From Dermanyssus gallinae (lineage: Eukaryota > Arthropoda > Arachnida > Mesostigmata > Dermanyssidae), in assembly GCA_003439945.1 (NCBI GenBank), contig QVRM01001369.1, positions 811,501 through 875,500 of the forward strand: a stretch of DNA of 64,000 nt, in the 5' to 3' direction. The notes below the pieces were generated by a model. It saw only the letters and a list, made by a program, of their open reading frames with translations. It searched no databases and had not been told where the DNA came from. Of this stretch, positions 22,580-35,292 are shown piece after piece (within the stretch, counting starts at the first letter, position 1; every line of letters begins with the position of its first letter). Both the position numbers and the translations under genes were made by a program.

Positions 22580-24419
22580 TATCCAGGATGTCTGTGCAAC
22601 CGTTAGCTTATGTCCCTTAAGCAAGGATATAATCATCATTTGGCTACCAAAGGTTAACTAGGCTACTTTTATCAGCACCAGGCAGTACAAGCATAGGGGC
22701 TTTTTTCCTAAAAGGGTGTTTGAAAAATTGTCTATATTGTATTTGTGTCAACTCACACAAATGCATCGATACTAGATCTTATATGTGACCCTAAAATGGT
22801 CGGTGATTTAGAACTGTCATTCCCTGTATAATAAACTCATCTTTTCATGCGACACATCAAAGCGCTGACGCTAATAAGATGTGTCGCAACTCTACTCTTT
22901 AGTGTGAGCTTCTCATTCAAGCTTTTACATTTGTTTCGCTTGCACACTGGAGTTTTTCACGCTACTTCCGCTAGGTGCTCAACAGAAAGGACTCAATCCA
23001 TGTATTTAACTAAGTGTTTTGAAAATATTTTGCTTCGACAGAAAAAGACGTACCTCTGCTTACTGGACGATGTAGACTACCATCGACCAGGATTTAACTG
23101 CTTGCAGGTTTATCGGGTAAAAGAAGATCAACACGGATCTCTATTACCAATAAATCCAAGGAAATCAAGAAAAATTGACCCAAACGAGGCCACAACTCGT
23201 AAGTAAAAAATAGGAGCATATTTTTACCAAGACAAAGCCGGCCGCATGTGAGTAACACCAGCTTTAAAAATAACGTTTAACTGAGAAAAATGCAAATATT
23301 TCAAGAAGGTCAAGGAAAGGAAAAATGAGATACAATACTTCTTCGTCTTTAGGAAATTCGCTTTTTATAAAAGACGGATCGAAAAACCTGGTTGGTCGGT
23401 GGCGAGATGTCATTGAAATAGGAGAGACTATACTGATTATTTAAGCCCACCTGTTTTTGAAATCGTATTTTTTCTTTAGGCCCAGTATATTTATATTGCG
23501 GCTTGATACATATCGCATTTTGCTTAACATCTACATTATCAGAGAAGCATCATACATACACATCATCTGAGGGTATCGTGAAAGTCATCGATATGATACA
23601 GAGCATAGCGGAAACCGTGCCGCAAACGCACTTGCCAAATGGCCTATTCTTTACCTGCTCTCATCCAAGTAACATGCTGTAATCGCTCTAATTAGGTAGG
23701 TACCTCGATGTGTATTTTTTACTACCCACAACCTTTATACGTACTTCAAATGTCTCTGTCTTGGTTAAGCTCTATTGCGCTTGAAGTTTTTCTGTTAGGG
23801 GATTTCCTTTCAAAATTCTAACAATTCCGTTCCTGCAAGTATTAGCTAGTCCCAGGATAATTTTAGAGAAAAGCAACCCGTCTTTATTTAGTAGAATTCC
23901 AGTGTATCATCAGCTCTGGCGGAACTTTTCCAGCTGATGGGTGGTCACACAGTGGCGAAAGCGATTGACATGTAAATAACTGGAGCACACATTGGTGCGT
24001 GTATGACACAACTCTTGAACCTCAAAACAGATAAAGCGCCTGTAGAAACCAAGGATCTCCTATCGGAAACGACAAAAACAGAATAGCAGCACTGATGCAA
24101 ATGCTCCCACCATCAGGCTTATTTGAAAGGTGTATAATAATAATGAAACCGCCAAAAATGTGGCTAAGCATAATGACAAATAGGTTCCGATAGAGAAAAT
24201 AGCGCAAATAGATTAAGTTAGGTAGTAGTGGCGTTCGTGGCGCAATGCAATGTGAGAATAAGGAGAAGTTGTTGCAGCCCTGCCAGGTAAAGTCTGCCGG
24301 TGACGGCGCAAGGTTCCGCGAACACTAAACGGCGTGGTGCCCAGTCGGCCCACGATGGCCACAGAGGAGCGGCTACAGCGTGCAGGCAAGACAGCACTCA
24401 GAGAAGTTGGCGGGCTGGC
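22580..24419. other. Intronic sequence with one orphan open frame
   Basis: The plus-strand frame at 22847-23206 is open for 119 codons from an ATG, with a hydrophobic N-terminal stretch and basic C-terminus, but has no recognised domain or splice context. I treat it as probable chance. No other signal was recognised. Confidence 0.4.
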
Positions 24420-25190
24420 CATTCGACTGTTGGAAAACGGAAGGTTTCCCGCGCCGCAGTAGAAGCGCTCATCCTAAAGCCGGGCTCTACCTCTTTACTA
24501 CCAATTTGTCGACTGGACACAATAGACAAGCTGTTTGAAAATATAATAAGTAAGCGCCTAACTGCAGAGATCGAGGATCGTTATTCCTTGTCGTGTGACC
24601 AGCATCGCATCGTTTCTTCTTAACAGGACAACCAGACGGTCATAACAGAGCAAATCCCTGCACAGTGTAATAGCCGGTGTGTCGCAGGACTCCGTTCTTG
24701 GCCCGATTCTAGGGAACCTGGCCTACGATGGCTAGGGCTTCCGGAAGGCGTAATGACTGTTACGTGCGCCTACGATTTCGCCCTCAGCGCCACGGCTCGC
24801 CTAGAGGCAAAACTGGAAGAGATTACCGACCTGGCGCTAGCCAACATACAGGCATGGATGACCGCCTGTCCTCTACGGCTTGCCCCACAGAAGACGGAGG
24901 CAGTTTACCCTAACGGAACCGGAAAGTAACACGTGGAGTCAACCTAGCCCTCGCGAGCCACCATATCCCAGTGAAGAACTCTCCGCAGAAACTCCACGTA
25001 TTGCCACGCAGGAGTATCGACACTAGGTATTGTTGGTGATATGATGAGGATGCCGCCGTGTGGGCGACAGGCGTCTGGAGGAGATTTAGAAGGTTAAACC
25101 GTATTCACTAGGCCGGCTTTACGCATGAAGCCCTACGTGTACTAAAATTAGTGAAGGATAACGCTTGCTTCAGTTGGATTCCACGCTCGC
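24420..25190 (+). pseudogene. R1-like LINE reverse transcriptase relic
   Basis: Plus-strand RT blocks, frameshifted and internally deleted: LLPICRLDTIDKLFENIISK (about 24500-24560) and SCDQHRIVSS, then after a gap VIAGVSQDSVLGPILGNLAY (about 24666-24725; usual GVPQGSVLGP), then in a new frame LPEGVMTVTCAYDFALSATA, where the FADD box has decayed to CAYD, and LANIQAWMTACPLRLAPQKT (about 24840-24895). The next segment still reads VNLALASHHIPVK (about 24940-24975). GSVLGP...NLAYDG...LRLAPQKTE is characteristic of R1-type elements. Endonuclease and ORF1 are absent. Confidence 0.82.
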
Positions 25191-25786
25191 GATGTTGTAC
25201 CTGTCTTCTCAATACGCACCTGGCAACGGCTATTTTTCTGCTCCCGTCCCTTTGCTGGATCCAGATTCTCTAGAGCCAACAGAGACTAGTAAACTCGATG
25301 GGGATATATATATATAGAGCTTTTTGTCAGTTGACTATGAAATTCTAGAAAATTAGCGGGAAACACTGCGTCTAGTTGCACGCTATAGATCATTACAAAA
25401 GTTTAAATAAATGAGTGTACAATACTACGGTCCGTCGGTTCCGTAGCAAGTCATTGAGCTCTTCATTTCGTCTATCCCTTATGGAAAAAAGGATTTATTA
25501 TTTGCTTAACGTGTACACTTACATACACATATCATCTTTTTTTATATCAGGGGCACCTAGACCGGCAGCGTAAGCGTATGTTTTGAGGTATGTGGGGTTT
25601 TGCCAACAGTCCTTGTAAAGCAATATTACTAAATTATTTATTATTATGCATGCGTGCATATAGACTGCATAAACCCATCATCGACTTATGTAAATATATC
25701 TGCGGGTTTAGATGTTTGTTCATTGAAATCTGCCTCCTGATTCTAAACACTTAGTCGGTTTATCTAAGCCACTTTAGGATACGTAC
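25191..25786. other. Intronic sequence next to frequenin exon
   Basis: Possible decayed RT C-terminus up to about 25300, then unique sequence with nothing recognised up to the donor site. Confidence 0.45.
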
Positions 25787-25919
25787 AGTCAAGTTTTTCC
25801 TCGACATTTCCCCGCGAAGTAACAGACAGCGCCCGGATGAACTCCTCGAACTCGATGGCACCGTCTTTGTTTTCGTCAAACACGCGGAAGATAAGAGAGG
25901 TGAACTTCGACGGGTCTCC
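25787..25919 (-). CDS. frq: Frequenin/NCS-1 exon: EF-hand 2
   Basis: This 133 bp exon encodes [44 protein letters not shown] and the first base of the next codon. [12 protein letters not shown] is a complete EF-hand loop (EF2). Acceptor CTTTACAG|GGA; donor GACT|GTACGT. Phase 0 in and phase 1 out match both neighbours. GDPSKF and RVFDEN with [14 protein letters not shown] are hallmarks of frequenin. The preceding exon ends FFPK, giving FFPKGDPSKF across the junction. I infer that it belongs to the same transcript as the exons at 26535-26426 and 6335-6175. Confidence 0.95.
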
Positions 25920-26425
25920 CTGTAAAGATCGTTTAGCGAACCAATAAGAAAGACAGCACCCGAGAGCGCACGATTAGTCGTTATGTGGAAATTAATCTAG
26001 TCTCATATAAATTTATCAAATACCACCTTTCGCCCGCCTTATATGAAGCTCTTGAGAAGAATAGGCGTATTCAGGTACATTGTACCTTTCCTGCCATTTA
26101 GCTGAAGGTATTTGAACCCCTGGATTTTTAGTTGCGACATGATCTGTAGTAATAGCTGTTGATGTATCTTGTCCTATTTGGAGGTGTATATGATTTTTCT
26201 TTTAAAAATAGGCGTGCGCTATACCGATGTTTAACAGAGTAAGTGCGGCTTATAAACTAACAGAGAGAACATTCAAGAGTCTATGTTGGTAAGCAATGCT
26301 TCGTAACAGCGTGAATGAAAGAATCCAGAAAGAGGTATACGCTTAAAGCGTGCGAAACGATGAAGCATGCTGAGTCTGTTTCACTAGCACTACAACGATG
26401 GACGCCTAGCACGTATTACCCGTAC
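25920..26425 (-). other. Frequenin intron, 506 bp
   Basis: Short intron between the two upstream exons: donor AAG|GTACGG, acceptor CTTTACAG. No features seen inside. Confidence 0.9.
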
Positions 26426-26535
26426 CTTTGGAAAGAAGAGCTTATAGATGCGGAGAAACCCTTGCTCAGTGAGATGACCGGAAGGGCAGTCCTTGACAAA
26501 ACCCTTGTGCCATTGCCTGATCTCTTTCTCCGTAA
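26426..26535 (-). CDS. frq: Frequenin/NCS-1 exon: N-terminal lobe, degenerate EF-hand 1
   Basis: This 110 bp exon completes a split codon (probably Phe of TYF) and encodes [20 protein letters not shown] and [16 protein letters not shown]. The KDCPSGHLT stretch is the family's non-binding EF-hand 1 with Cys-Pro in the loop. Acceptor TATTCCAG|TT; donor AAAG|GTACGG. QWHKGF and LTEQGF are frequenin-type; neurocalcin-type proteins read differently here. The upstream exon, with the MGKxxSKL myristoylation signal, was searched for on the minus strand to the right and not found. Substitutions against insect frequenin (VKDCPSGH for LKDCPNGL) are conservative. Confidence 0.94.
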
Positions 26536-29501
26536 CTGGAATATCCACAACAAGCAATTTGACATACGCAAGTTAGTTACCTGTAGATTTTTAAAATGTG
26601 GTAGATTTAATAAATGTTATAACATTGATTCTATGAACTTCTTCTCTACAGACGTTGTGATATAGATCAATGCATTTTAAAAACCGACAGAGTTGTCCGG
26701 TGTCGGTAAGGTCGATGCTACCTACAAGCCCTGTTAAGCAAGCTCTCAGGTCTCGTAAGTGTCTTACAAATTATTATCGTAGCTTTAACATTAAGAACTT
26801 ATTCTGAACATAATTATCGACGGCTAAAGTTTATGTATATAAATGACCCGTTTAGATCTAACAGAAAAAGCATTTTACATTTCATCGGAGGTCAATACCG
26901 AAGCGAGATATAATTTTAGTAGCAATAAGATTTGTTCTTTCGTATAAGGTTCAGTATCAGACTTGGCACTTGTTTACGTAGCTTTGGACTGGCAATTACT
27001 CTGTGGGACTGCTTTTTAGCAGACATCTGACTTATACATAATCTCACCAATATAATCAGACATTCATGCCTTAAATGACTTTTCTCTTGCACGCATGTTA
27101 GGCCGGTTATATCGTATACAAAAAATTCACGAACGGTGCAGGCGCTAAATTGAATTCGACTTTAATGGCGCTTACGCCTAGCTGTATTTAACATGCGTGG
27201 TTGGCTCGTTTCAGCATTTGTATATTGTTAAACAAGGTCTCTGTAAGTGCCCGGAATAGCCTTTAATAAAAGAAAGACCTCGTTACTGGAGCGCACGCAT
27301 TAATTTGCTCGTGATTTAAGATTAATTTTCAGACACGGGCGATAGCCTTTTCTGCTAAATGCCCTAATTGTTACAATTGTTAAAAATATGTAATAAGCTC
27401 ATTGAGGAAATACTGAATTTAAATAAATTTGCCGTCCTGAAAAGACGGTCCCATAAAAAAGGTTAACCAAAGTGGAGTAATATATCAGGTACATACGTGG
27501 CCTATATACTATTGTACAAAGCCTGGTAGTAATGAGACTCGCAGAATCATATCTTACCCTAAGTATCTGGCTTCCATTGGAACAGATTATAGGACATTGC
27601 TATGGTTAAAATGCATAATCAGGCGATCTTCGTCTACCACTCTAGGTTAGATGTAGTTATGACTGTAGCAATGTACGCATGTGCTCAGGTCCTTACCATA
27701 CTTCTTGCTATCACAAGGTGGAAGTAGTGGATGTATACTTTCTACTTTAAAAAATTCGTTATTCACAACAGACTGCCCTAACTTTCTCGTACACAGGACA
27801 TCTTATAGCGAACATTTTATAGTCGGGTAAAATAGTTGTGTATATCGCATAGGGCAGTAAATCGCAAAGTGGAAAACATAATGTGTCGATACAGTTTGCA
27901 GCGGATGTCGGTTGAAGTAAACGATTGAATAGGGAACGTTTCGAGCAATTAAAAGAACAACGCCAATTGCTATTGCTGAAAAGTTGCTTTGACGGCGGCT
28001 GCTTACGGACGATGGACAGTTCCGCCGTCGTTCGAGAGCACCTGAACCTGCACGATTGGTCAAGTGGGAGTTTCCAATAGCTATCCGTTTTCCCTTAATA
28101 ATCTAGCCGAGTACTTTCCATAGGGGGCAAATTGGCCCACTAGGGAGGCAAGATGGGGAAACACGGGGAAAGTTAACGACGACAGCAACAATGATCACGA
28201 CGACGAAAATGCCGGTCGTTCCATCCACGAAAGCAGCATGCGAACACGGGACTGCAGAAATAGCGTCAAAAGCCACTCTACGGTATCGACAAAATGGCCA
28301 TTGGCCATTATCGCTTGTTCCTTGTTTTTTCTTTGGTTGGGGGGGGGGGGGGGGGCAAGGAAGCCATGAAGCGACAACGTTTCGATTCAATTAGATGTAT
28401 CACCACCATCTAGTCTCCAGATCAAGATCTCCAGCTGAGGCAGCGGAGGCACAGTAAGTCGATGAGAGAACGCGATCACGTCCGCCGCTTGAGAGTAATA
28501 GTCGTCGTCGTTTGCCCCTAACTCGCTCCCATCTCCCTTCTACCCGTGTAAACGAAACCGGAAGCAAGGCGGCTGCTGTGCTGCCCGAATGGACGATTGA
28601 ACTGAATATACAGCATCTTCTCTATTTGGCAAGAGGCTACCGATCTATCTACATGGGATGATGAGGCGGAGGAGACGACGCAGTGAGAGAGTATACGAAA
28701 CGTAGCAGCAGGTAGTTACGGAGGGGTACGGAAAGGTAGGTAGGTGGGTAGGTAAGGCACTCAAGTGCAGGAAACGTGGAATTGGGAGTAGAAACGGAAA
28801 CGCCCCGTTTCTTCCCATCTTCCGACAGCTTGGGGCAAAGGGGCAGGACACAGGGCGTCGAGTTAGTTTGGAAAAAAGAGGCAGAAGCTGGAGAAGCAAA
28901 GACAACGGACCTTGAAACAAAGCCTCTATTCCCTCCCCGACAAACATAGGAGGCTGGCAGCAGCGGCCAAAGAGGCGGCACGCCACTCGAACGTCATTAC
29001 TCCCTATTTCAGTGCAGAGGAATAGCCGTCTTCTTACGGTCGATCTTTGCGCTTGCCAAACAAGGTAAAACGCCTTGGAATGAGCTAATGTGTGAGGTGG
29101 TAATATCGGTCATGGCGATGCGTGTTAAACGATCACCCGAAAAGAAACGTGCCTTTTCTTTGTTCCTTTGCTTGGGCTTACCGAGCGTCACTAATCCCGC
29201 CTAGGTGCATGCGCCACATACTAGTATATGCACACACACGCACACCAGCCATCGTCTACAGTACAACGAAATCAATGATGAGGGATTGTTCAATGACGGG
29301 CAGCATCAGTGAGTGGAGGAGCCGGGCATAAGTGTCATTCTGCTACAACAATATTCAATAACACTATTTCAGATAGCAGCGCAGATATACTCGCTTATCC
29401 TCTGTTATCCACTGTATCACCAGCATTAGCATCCCGGTAATACAGTTTACGATAGTAAGACAAATATATCACCAAATGGATATAAATATAGATAAGTTTT
29501 T
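26536..29501. other. Intronic or intergenic sequence, no exon seen
   Basis: Contains a 17-base poly-G run (28339-28355) and GGTA-type repeats at about 28731-28757. The region should lie in the frequenin intron that separates the first coding exon, but that exon was not located. GC-rich patches at 28100-29000 carry overlapping frames on both strands without motifs. Confidence 0.45.
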
Positions 29502-29672
29502 TTGAAAAAGATTTTTCGTAAGGCTAATGGCCGTGTACGATTTGTTTCATGTCATGGCTAATTTAAAACCCACTCCGGCATTTACTTTGTCTAAATTGGA
29601 AACCGTGCAAACCAATTTAAGAGTGGCCGGTCTGGGTCTCGAACCCAGTCCTCCCGAATGCAAGGCAAAGGC
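29502..29672 (-). mobile_element. tRNA-derived SINE, 5'-truncated copy
   Basis: Reverse-complement copy of the SINE at 22387-22578: B box GGTTCGAGACC retained, tail TTAGCCATGACATGAA and GCCTTACG retained. The A-box end is lost and replaced by a (TA)n stretch at 29673-29689. Confidence 0.85.
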
Positions 29673-29689
29673 TATATATATATATATAT

Positions 29690-32439
29690 CCAGTTGATAT
29701 ACATATATAACTAATATTTCACCAGTATTGGTGGAATATTGGAAGCACACCCACGTCTTCGATAGACAAAACAGCAAAATCGGACAACGTCATCTACTGA
29801 TTGGTTTCGTCATATATATATATGTATATTTTTGAATTAAAAACACGTTTTATGAGCTTCAAGGCAAGGTTGCAAAAGGGATGGCATATACTGATGTCGT
29901 AATGCTAATTAGGATCGTAACACAGATATATCACTAAACATCTGAACATATTATTATGTTGTGATTTCTGAACAACTAAATAATTAGTGGGTTCCATGTT
30001 CCTGGGACATATGAGCCAACCACAGCCGGCTGGCACTGGCAATGGTTTGCCAGTGCGATTTTCAGAGCCGCCTGGCTTTCATGTATTTCAACTTAACTCA
30101 CAATTCAAAAGGGCTATGAAGAAGGAATGGCACGGCTCGCTAGCGGCTAGATGACTTCAAATCGGTCACGCGATCTAACAGTATCTACATTCCTCTTCTA
30201 ACTAATGTTCTTATTTTTCTTATGTTTATTTATTTAGGTTTTTTTTCTTCTGCCAGTTAAGCATTGCTGACGTCTCGATCTATTTCTCTAAACGAGTTAC
30301 TATGGTGAGTTCCACACTTGCTGTTGTGCGACTTTGAGGGGTTGATATATGGGAAGCCTTTGAGGCATTTGTAGTAGTAATAGTGCACCATTACGGCATC
30401 GCAATGGCAAGATAAATTTACGACGTAAGCTCTAATCTACAAAGAGGAAAACCTGGCAGAACAACGGGTTAGAGGGTTGTGAAAACAACTCTTCCAGAGA
30501 GTCTAAGTAATTGCCACCCTTCCTCCTACGACATTCTGTGCCGACGTGTCGACCCAACATAACTTCCCTGAAAACACTTTTCAAACGGACAAAATATATA
30601 TTAACAAACTTTGATTGTGTACGCGTCTTTTTGTCAATTTAGGTCGGATTAATAAAGTCAGGCGATCGACCGTCTAGCGTATTAAAAAACGCTGCTAATA
30701 TGTCAGATGAGGCCAATAAATATGATGAATGATGCCGATGAAGATAGGGGTATATTCCCGCCATATGAGTAAGATAAAATGCTTGCGTTGAGTTGGGAAA
30801 GCTTGGGAACACATTCAATTTACGGAAAATTGCTATAACAACAGCAGTAATAGCTAAAATAGCAATTATGAAACGAAAATGTAGGCTGGATGCAGACTAG
30901 AGCGCGCCGTAATCGATAGGGTTTGATTGCTTATCAACAAAGTCTACAGAAAACCTATATTAACTTGTCAAAGCTAATTAACACGCTACTGCCTGTGGAA
31001 ATTCTCGAGAACAATGACGACCAGCCCTAGTCGAAATTTATTAAAAATTCTCTAGTCAGAAAGACCCGCGCCTCATCTACGTACTCTAACAAATCAAGAG
31101 GCACCCATCGTGGATAGATGATGGGTGCCTCTTGATTGGTGATTTGGTGAGTCCGAGGTTTATTCGCAAAGTCTCCTTTTGCGATGCATATGTTATGTTT
31201 GAGTTTTCGTCAATCGTATAGATTATATTGTGCAGCTCAAAACGTTCTGTGCCATCTGTCGATTCTTAATACAATCTCCACTACGGGGAAGAATGCAAAC
31301 ACTTCACACACAGTTTGTTTACATAGAAGTCCCTAATAACTCTACTATATAGGTATTTATTTAATCAAGGTATCACCTCTAATTGTCTAAGGCTAGTTAT
31401 TATATATATGATAATAACTAGCTTTGTATATCAAATCAAATATGTTAGCTGACTGTCCGTTTTATTGCCAAGTACCTAACTTAAATTAAGTATAAAAAGC
31501 ATTATCGAGATATTTAATAATTTAATTTCATTGAATTTCAATTCAAATGTACCTTCAATGAAAGGAAACTGATTTGCACAGCAAACATGTAACTAAAAAG
31601 AAGTGACAATCACAAGAAAAAAACACTCATAGCGACAACGACAATAGCTGTGAAAACAATGACTACAAATGCAGCAGCAGCAACAACAATAGTATACATG
31701 AAAACAATAAAACAACAACACCAGCAGCAGCAGCAACAACAACCACAACAACAACAATAACAATAACGATACTACAATCACTGACGACTAGAAAAACAGT
31801 CAACACAACAGCAGCAACGACAGTCACACCAAGATAGCTTGAACAGCAACAGAGGCCAACAGAGACAACAAAAGGCCTTGTTTTGGAGCACTCGTCTTTG
31901 AAGTGTCAGCTGGTGTCAGCCATCTTACATCTACGAGTATGTTGTATTCCGCTTGTTCTACTTCTGCTGGCGGAGGCTGGCTAACGTCATCCGTTAGGGT
32001 GGGCCCATGACTCACTACTACGACTGCAACATGCCTCCATTACTAGGATCACTACGAAAATGGTAGGGTACGGGTATTACGAAGCCATTTTCCGACTTTG
32101 ACAAACGCCGAAAATGAGAGCGATTTTTTTATTAACTAATGCTGACAGTGCAGCCTTTAGGTCCAGACGGTTTGCACTGCCGAGAGAGTCTACACACCAC
32201 AGCTGCAATATTTTAATAAAACAATAATTTTAAACAATACTTTCTATTTTTATCCGGAGGCTTCAACGAACGTTTCCCATTTTTTTTCTGATGGCGCTTG
32301 AGTTCGATAACATTGATTGGCATTTTGAATTCGCAAACCGCTAATAACGGGAGTTATCTCACGCGGTAATTTATCGTTAGTCGACTCAGTCTAGTTTTTT
32401 ATTGATTGACTTGCTGGAACAGTTGCTCAAGAATATTTA
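29690..32439. other. Non-coding sequence with hairpins and CAA/CAG repeats
   Basis: Small hairpin 30033-30056 (GCACTGGCA arms), perfect hairpin at 31092-31137, and CAA/CAG/ACA-rich low-complexity DNA at about 31620-31850. A minus-strand frame at 32015-31824 has no ATG. No gene called. Confidence 0.45.
31092..31137. repeat. Perfect 18 bp inverted repeat (hairpin)
   Basis: Arms AATCAAGAGGCACCCATC (31092-31109) and its exact complement (31120-31137) flank a 10-base spacer. No coding context. Confidence 0.92.
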
Positions 32440-33150
32440 AGTTACATTAAACAAAAAAATTGTATTTAGCTACTTGTGCACTAACTTCTTCTATTACAGT
32501 TTGTTTTACCTGTTGATTTTTGTCGCCACATAAGCTGACCGCCAGAAGCCACTTCCTGTAGCACTATGTCCATTCGTATCAAATGTTTTCTTACATACGG
32601 ATAGTATCCTGCCTCTGATATCTCCTTCCGGGACGATACGTCTTGAGGCCTCTAAACAAATGTCGCATGGGACCAGGTCCGGAGAATATAAGGGATGCTC
32701 GACTTCGGAACTTCAGTTAGCGTAATTTGGCCATAGCAAAAAGAGGACATGTCGGCAAGCGCATTGTCATGGTGAACATGCACTGTCTTCTTCTGCATTG
32801 CGTATTGTAGTGCTATGATGCGTTCGTTCAGCTTCTGCATCCCAGAAAACGGTCGCCAAAACCATTCCGGTCCAGGTTTGGTCAACGATTACAAATCGGC
32901 CTAAAAATCCTGCGGCTTTAGTCTTAAAAGCAAATTGCTTTTTAAAATTGATACGCGCGCCAGTTTCTGCTCTATCGTGAACTCTTGCGGTAGCCACTTT
33001 GTTTTAGTGTGTTCACGCATAAACGTTTGATGCGCTGCACTATAAGCTAATGGCCATCTTTGCCGCTATTTTGCGCAGCTTTAGTTTGCGGTCAGTCATC
33101 AAGAGTTTTCTAGAATTCTAGCACAGTTTTCTCATCTGAAGCCATCTTTA
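32440..33150 (-). pseudogene. mariner transposase relic, second lineage
   Basis: Minus-strand fragments in shifting frames: a start region MASDEKTVLEF (about 33145), TDRKLKLRKIAAKMAIS (about 33090), KTKWLPQEFTIEQKLARVSI (about 33010-32940), VIVDQTWT with the first catalytic Asp (about 32885), ATVFWDAE (about 32850), VHVHHDNALAD with the second Asp (about 32770), then after a 1 nt deletion HPLYSPDLVPCD with the third Asp (about 32690). Between the second and third Asp codons there are 101 nt, that is 34 codons less one base, which fits DD34D. This lineage differs from the other mariners here. Ends and TIRs were not identified. Confidence 0.78.
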
Positions 33151-35038
33151 ACTACCTCGTTTAAATAAGGCAATTCATTTGGTAACGGTATTGTAAACTA
33201 TTGTTCCGTAAATTTGGTGTATTTTAAGCGTAAAAAAAACGTTAATTTCCGTTGCAATTAAGCCTTCAAAAATGTTTAATTACGGCACAGTACTCGTCCT
33301 ACTCCGTTGTCACTGCAAGGGCAGACACGTTACAGTCGCGCGACCTCCTCGAAATGCAATTCGAAACCAATCTAAATGATACTTTTATTTATTACTTCCG
33401 AAGAACGTCTCTCTCCGGCGATGTAGTCAGCATGAGCTTTTTAAAATTGTAGACAGGCAATGCTATAACTCTTTAATAAACATTTTGGCCCAAAAACTTA
33501 ATGTAATGTGTCCGTGACATATTTGAAATTGACCTATTATTTCAATCTAGCAAACGGGTACTATCTTAAAAGCCTCTTGGACACCTCGCTTTTCGTGCTT
33601 TTTGTACAGTAGCATTCACACATGAAAATGAGTACTATGGCGCACCTCTATTACAATCAAAACCGGATTTGTGAGCAACGTGTTTAATTTGAACTTCACG
33701 CAAGGCAAGCACAGACCTAGGGGAAAAGCCGCCAATAGTTCAATGCACGTCTCAATGTGTTGAGAGTCAACCTTCGTTTCACTTAATTGTCTACCGGCTC
33801 TTTAGAATCGAACAATAATACAAAATGTGTCGTTTTTCGTGACACATAAGGGCTCTGACCGATGACAGTCCTGTCTAAAGCAGAAGGCAGCGAGAACTCT
33901 CTCAGTTCTTGCTGATCTGCCTCGCACTGCGGCGTTTAAGCAGCACATTCAGAATTGGGAGGCGAAAATGGCCGATGTCGACCCAGCTTTTTATGACGTC
34001 TGTCCTTCCCTCGGATACGTAGAAGGATCCCAATGTAGAAAATCGTCATCTCACTCTTTCATTTACTTTGGTTTGAAAATTTGTGCAGCAGTGCACGGCA
34101 AACAATTTACTTAAATAGTCCAATCCGGTAAACCGTCTAATTTAACAAATTATAATGCCTGTTATTTAGTCAACAAAGAAAACATAATATTTCGTCGCGC
34201 AAGACTTTTTTGCGTTCAAAGGTAGTACTTGTACTATTCCGCATATGCGTATATGCATAAGCTTAATATCGATATTTTAAATTTACTTAGATTTCAAACG
34301 ATGTTCTTGTTAACTGAACACGGCAAGATTCGTTCGAGATATTACGCCCACAGTGGACTTATTAATAAACGTGAATTTGTTGTAGTTTATTGAGCTAGCT
34401 TTTAATAATATATATACATAATTCAAAAGCGTGACTGATCTAGTAACTTTTCAGTGAAACAGGAGTTTCGACTAATGGCTTTCTAACGGAAAAGCTCAAT
34501 GTTTCCGTTGACTAGGTTGTAGCAGTAATTTTTCCATGCATATTTGATCTAATGCCTTGTATCTAAGCAGATATATCTTGTCATATATTATTACTGTGTT
34601 CGTACGCAACGATCTTTCTTCGCTTTACTTTCTGTCTTTGTTTTATTTTTCTAATGCCTTAAAATAACTGTGTAGGCTATATGCTCGTTACATGTATCTT
34701 CCTATTTTCCTCTGTGTATGGGCGGACCAGATATCTTGACATATAGTCAGCATCGCAGATACATAATGCGCTTTAGTGTACGTGTTCTGAGTCTGGGATT
34801 TTTATCGGCATACACCGGAGTGATAAGAATCTGAGTTGGTATAGGGTTACTCTAAACAAAACAGTTTACGACAGGTTCTGCATGTTCAACTGAATGCACA
34901 TTTATGGTTGTCTTCTCTGGAAAAGTCTCCGAGAAAAGTCCCACTTATAACTGCACTAGAAATGGACATAGTAGCCGCTGGGAAACTATTTATTCTCCAG
35001 AAGCAGGGGTGCATCTGACACAAGCTGATCGAACAAGA
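33151..35038. other. Non-coding sequence, nothing recognised
   Basis: AT-rich sequence with short unsupported frames only. Confidence 0.5.
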
Positions 35039-35150
35039 TCACCACCACCTTCCGCGTCCAGTACGTGACGAACGTAACTTGATCATGATTTTGGCAAGGC
35101 CCAGTGCACAAAATGTTATTCAATTCATGTAGAAAACAGTTATATGTTAT
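35039..35150 (+). repeat. Tandem duplication, unit 1
   Basis: The block CCACCTTCCGCGTCCA ... GATTTTGGCAAG ... CAGTGCACAAAATGTTATTCAA is repeated about 145 bp downstream. Confidence 0.8.
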
Positions 35151-35184
35151 TACGCAGTCTCAAAAAACCAGCTTGCATCTTTTG

Positions 35185-35292
35185 AAAGTACCACCAGCTT
35201 CCGCGTCCGACGCGTGGCGTACGCAATTTGATCGTGATTTTGGCAAAGGCACAGTACACAAGGTATTATTCAATCCATGTGGAAAGCAGTTT
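35185..35292 (+). repeat. Tandem duplication, unit 2
   Basis: Second unit: CCAGCTTCCGCGTCCGA ... GATTTTGGCAAAG ... CAGTACACAAGGTATTATTCAA, about 85 percent like unit 1 by eye. The copies are separated by about 35 unrelated bases. Confidence 0.8.

Noticed and set aside
22847..23206. 119-codon orphan frame with ATG
   Set aside because: Length is possible by chance in 64 kb, with no recognised domain or promoter; recorded in the intron entry.
26315..26665. 116-codon plus-strand open frame
   Set aside because: Antisense shadow of the frequenin exon at 26535-26426.
31593..31781. Leu-rich membrane-like frame
   Set aside because: Translation of CAA/CAG trinucleotide repeats.
31824..32015. Minus-strand frame ending in a hydrophobic tail, resembling a GPI-anchor signal
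   Set aside because: No in-frame ATG, preceded by a stop, no convincing splice context; overlaps low-complexity DNA.
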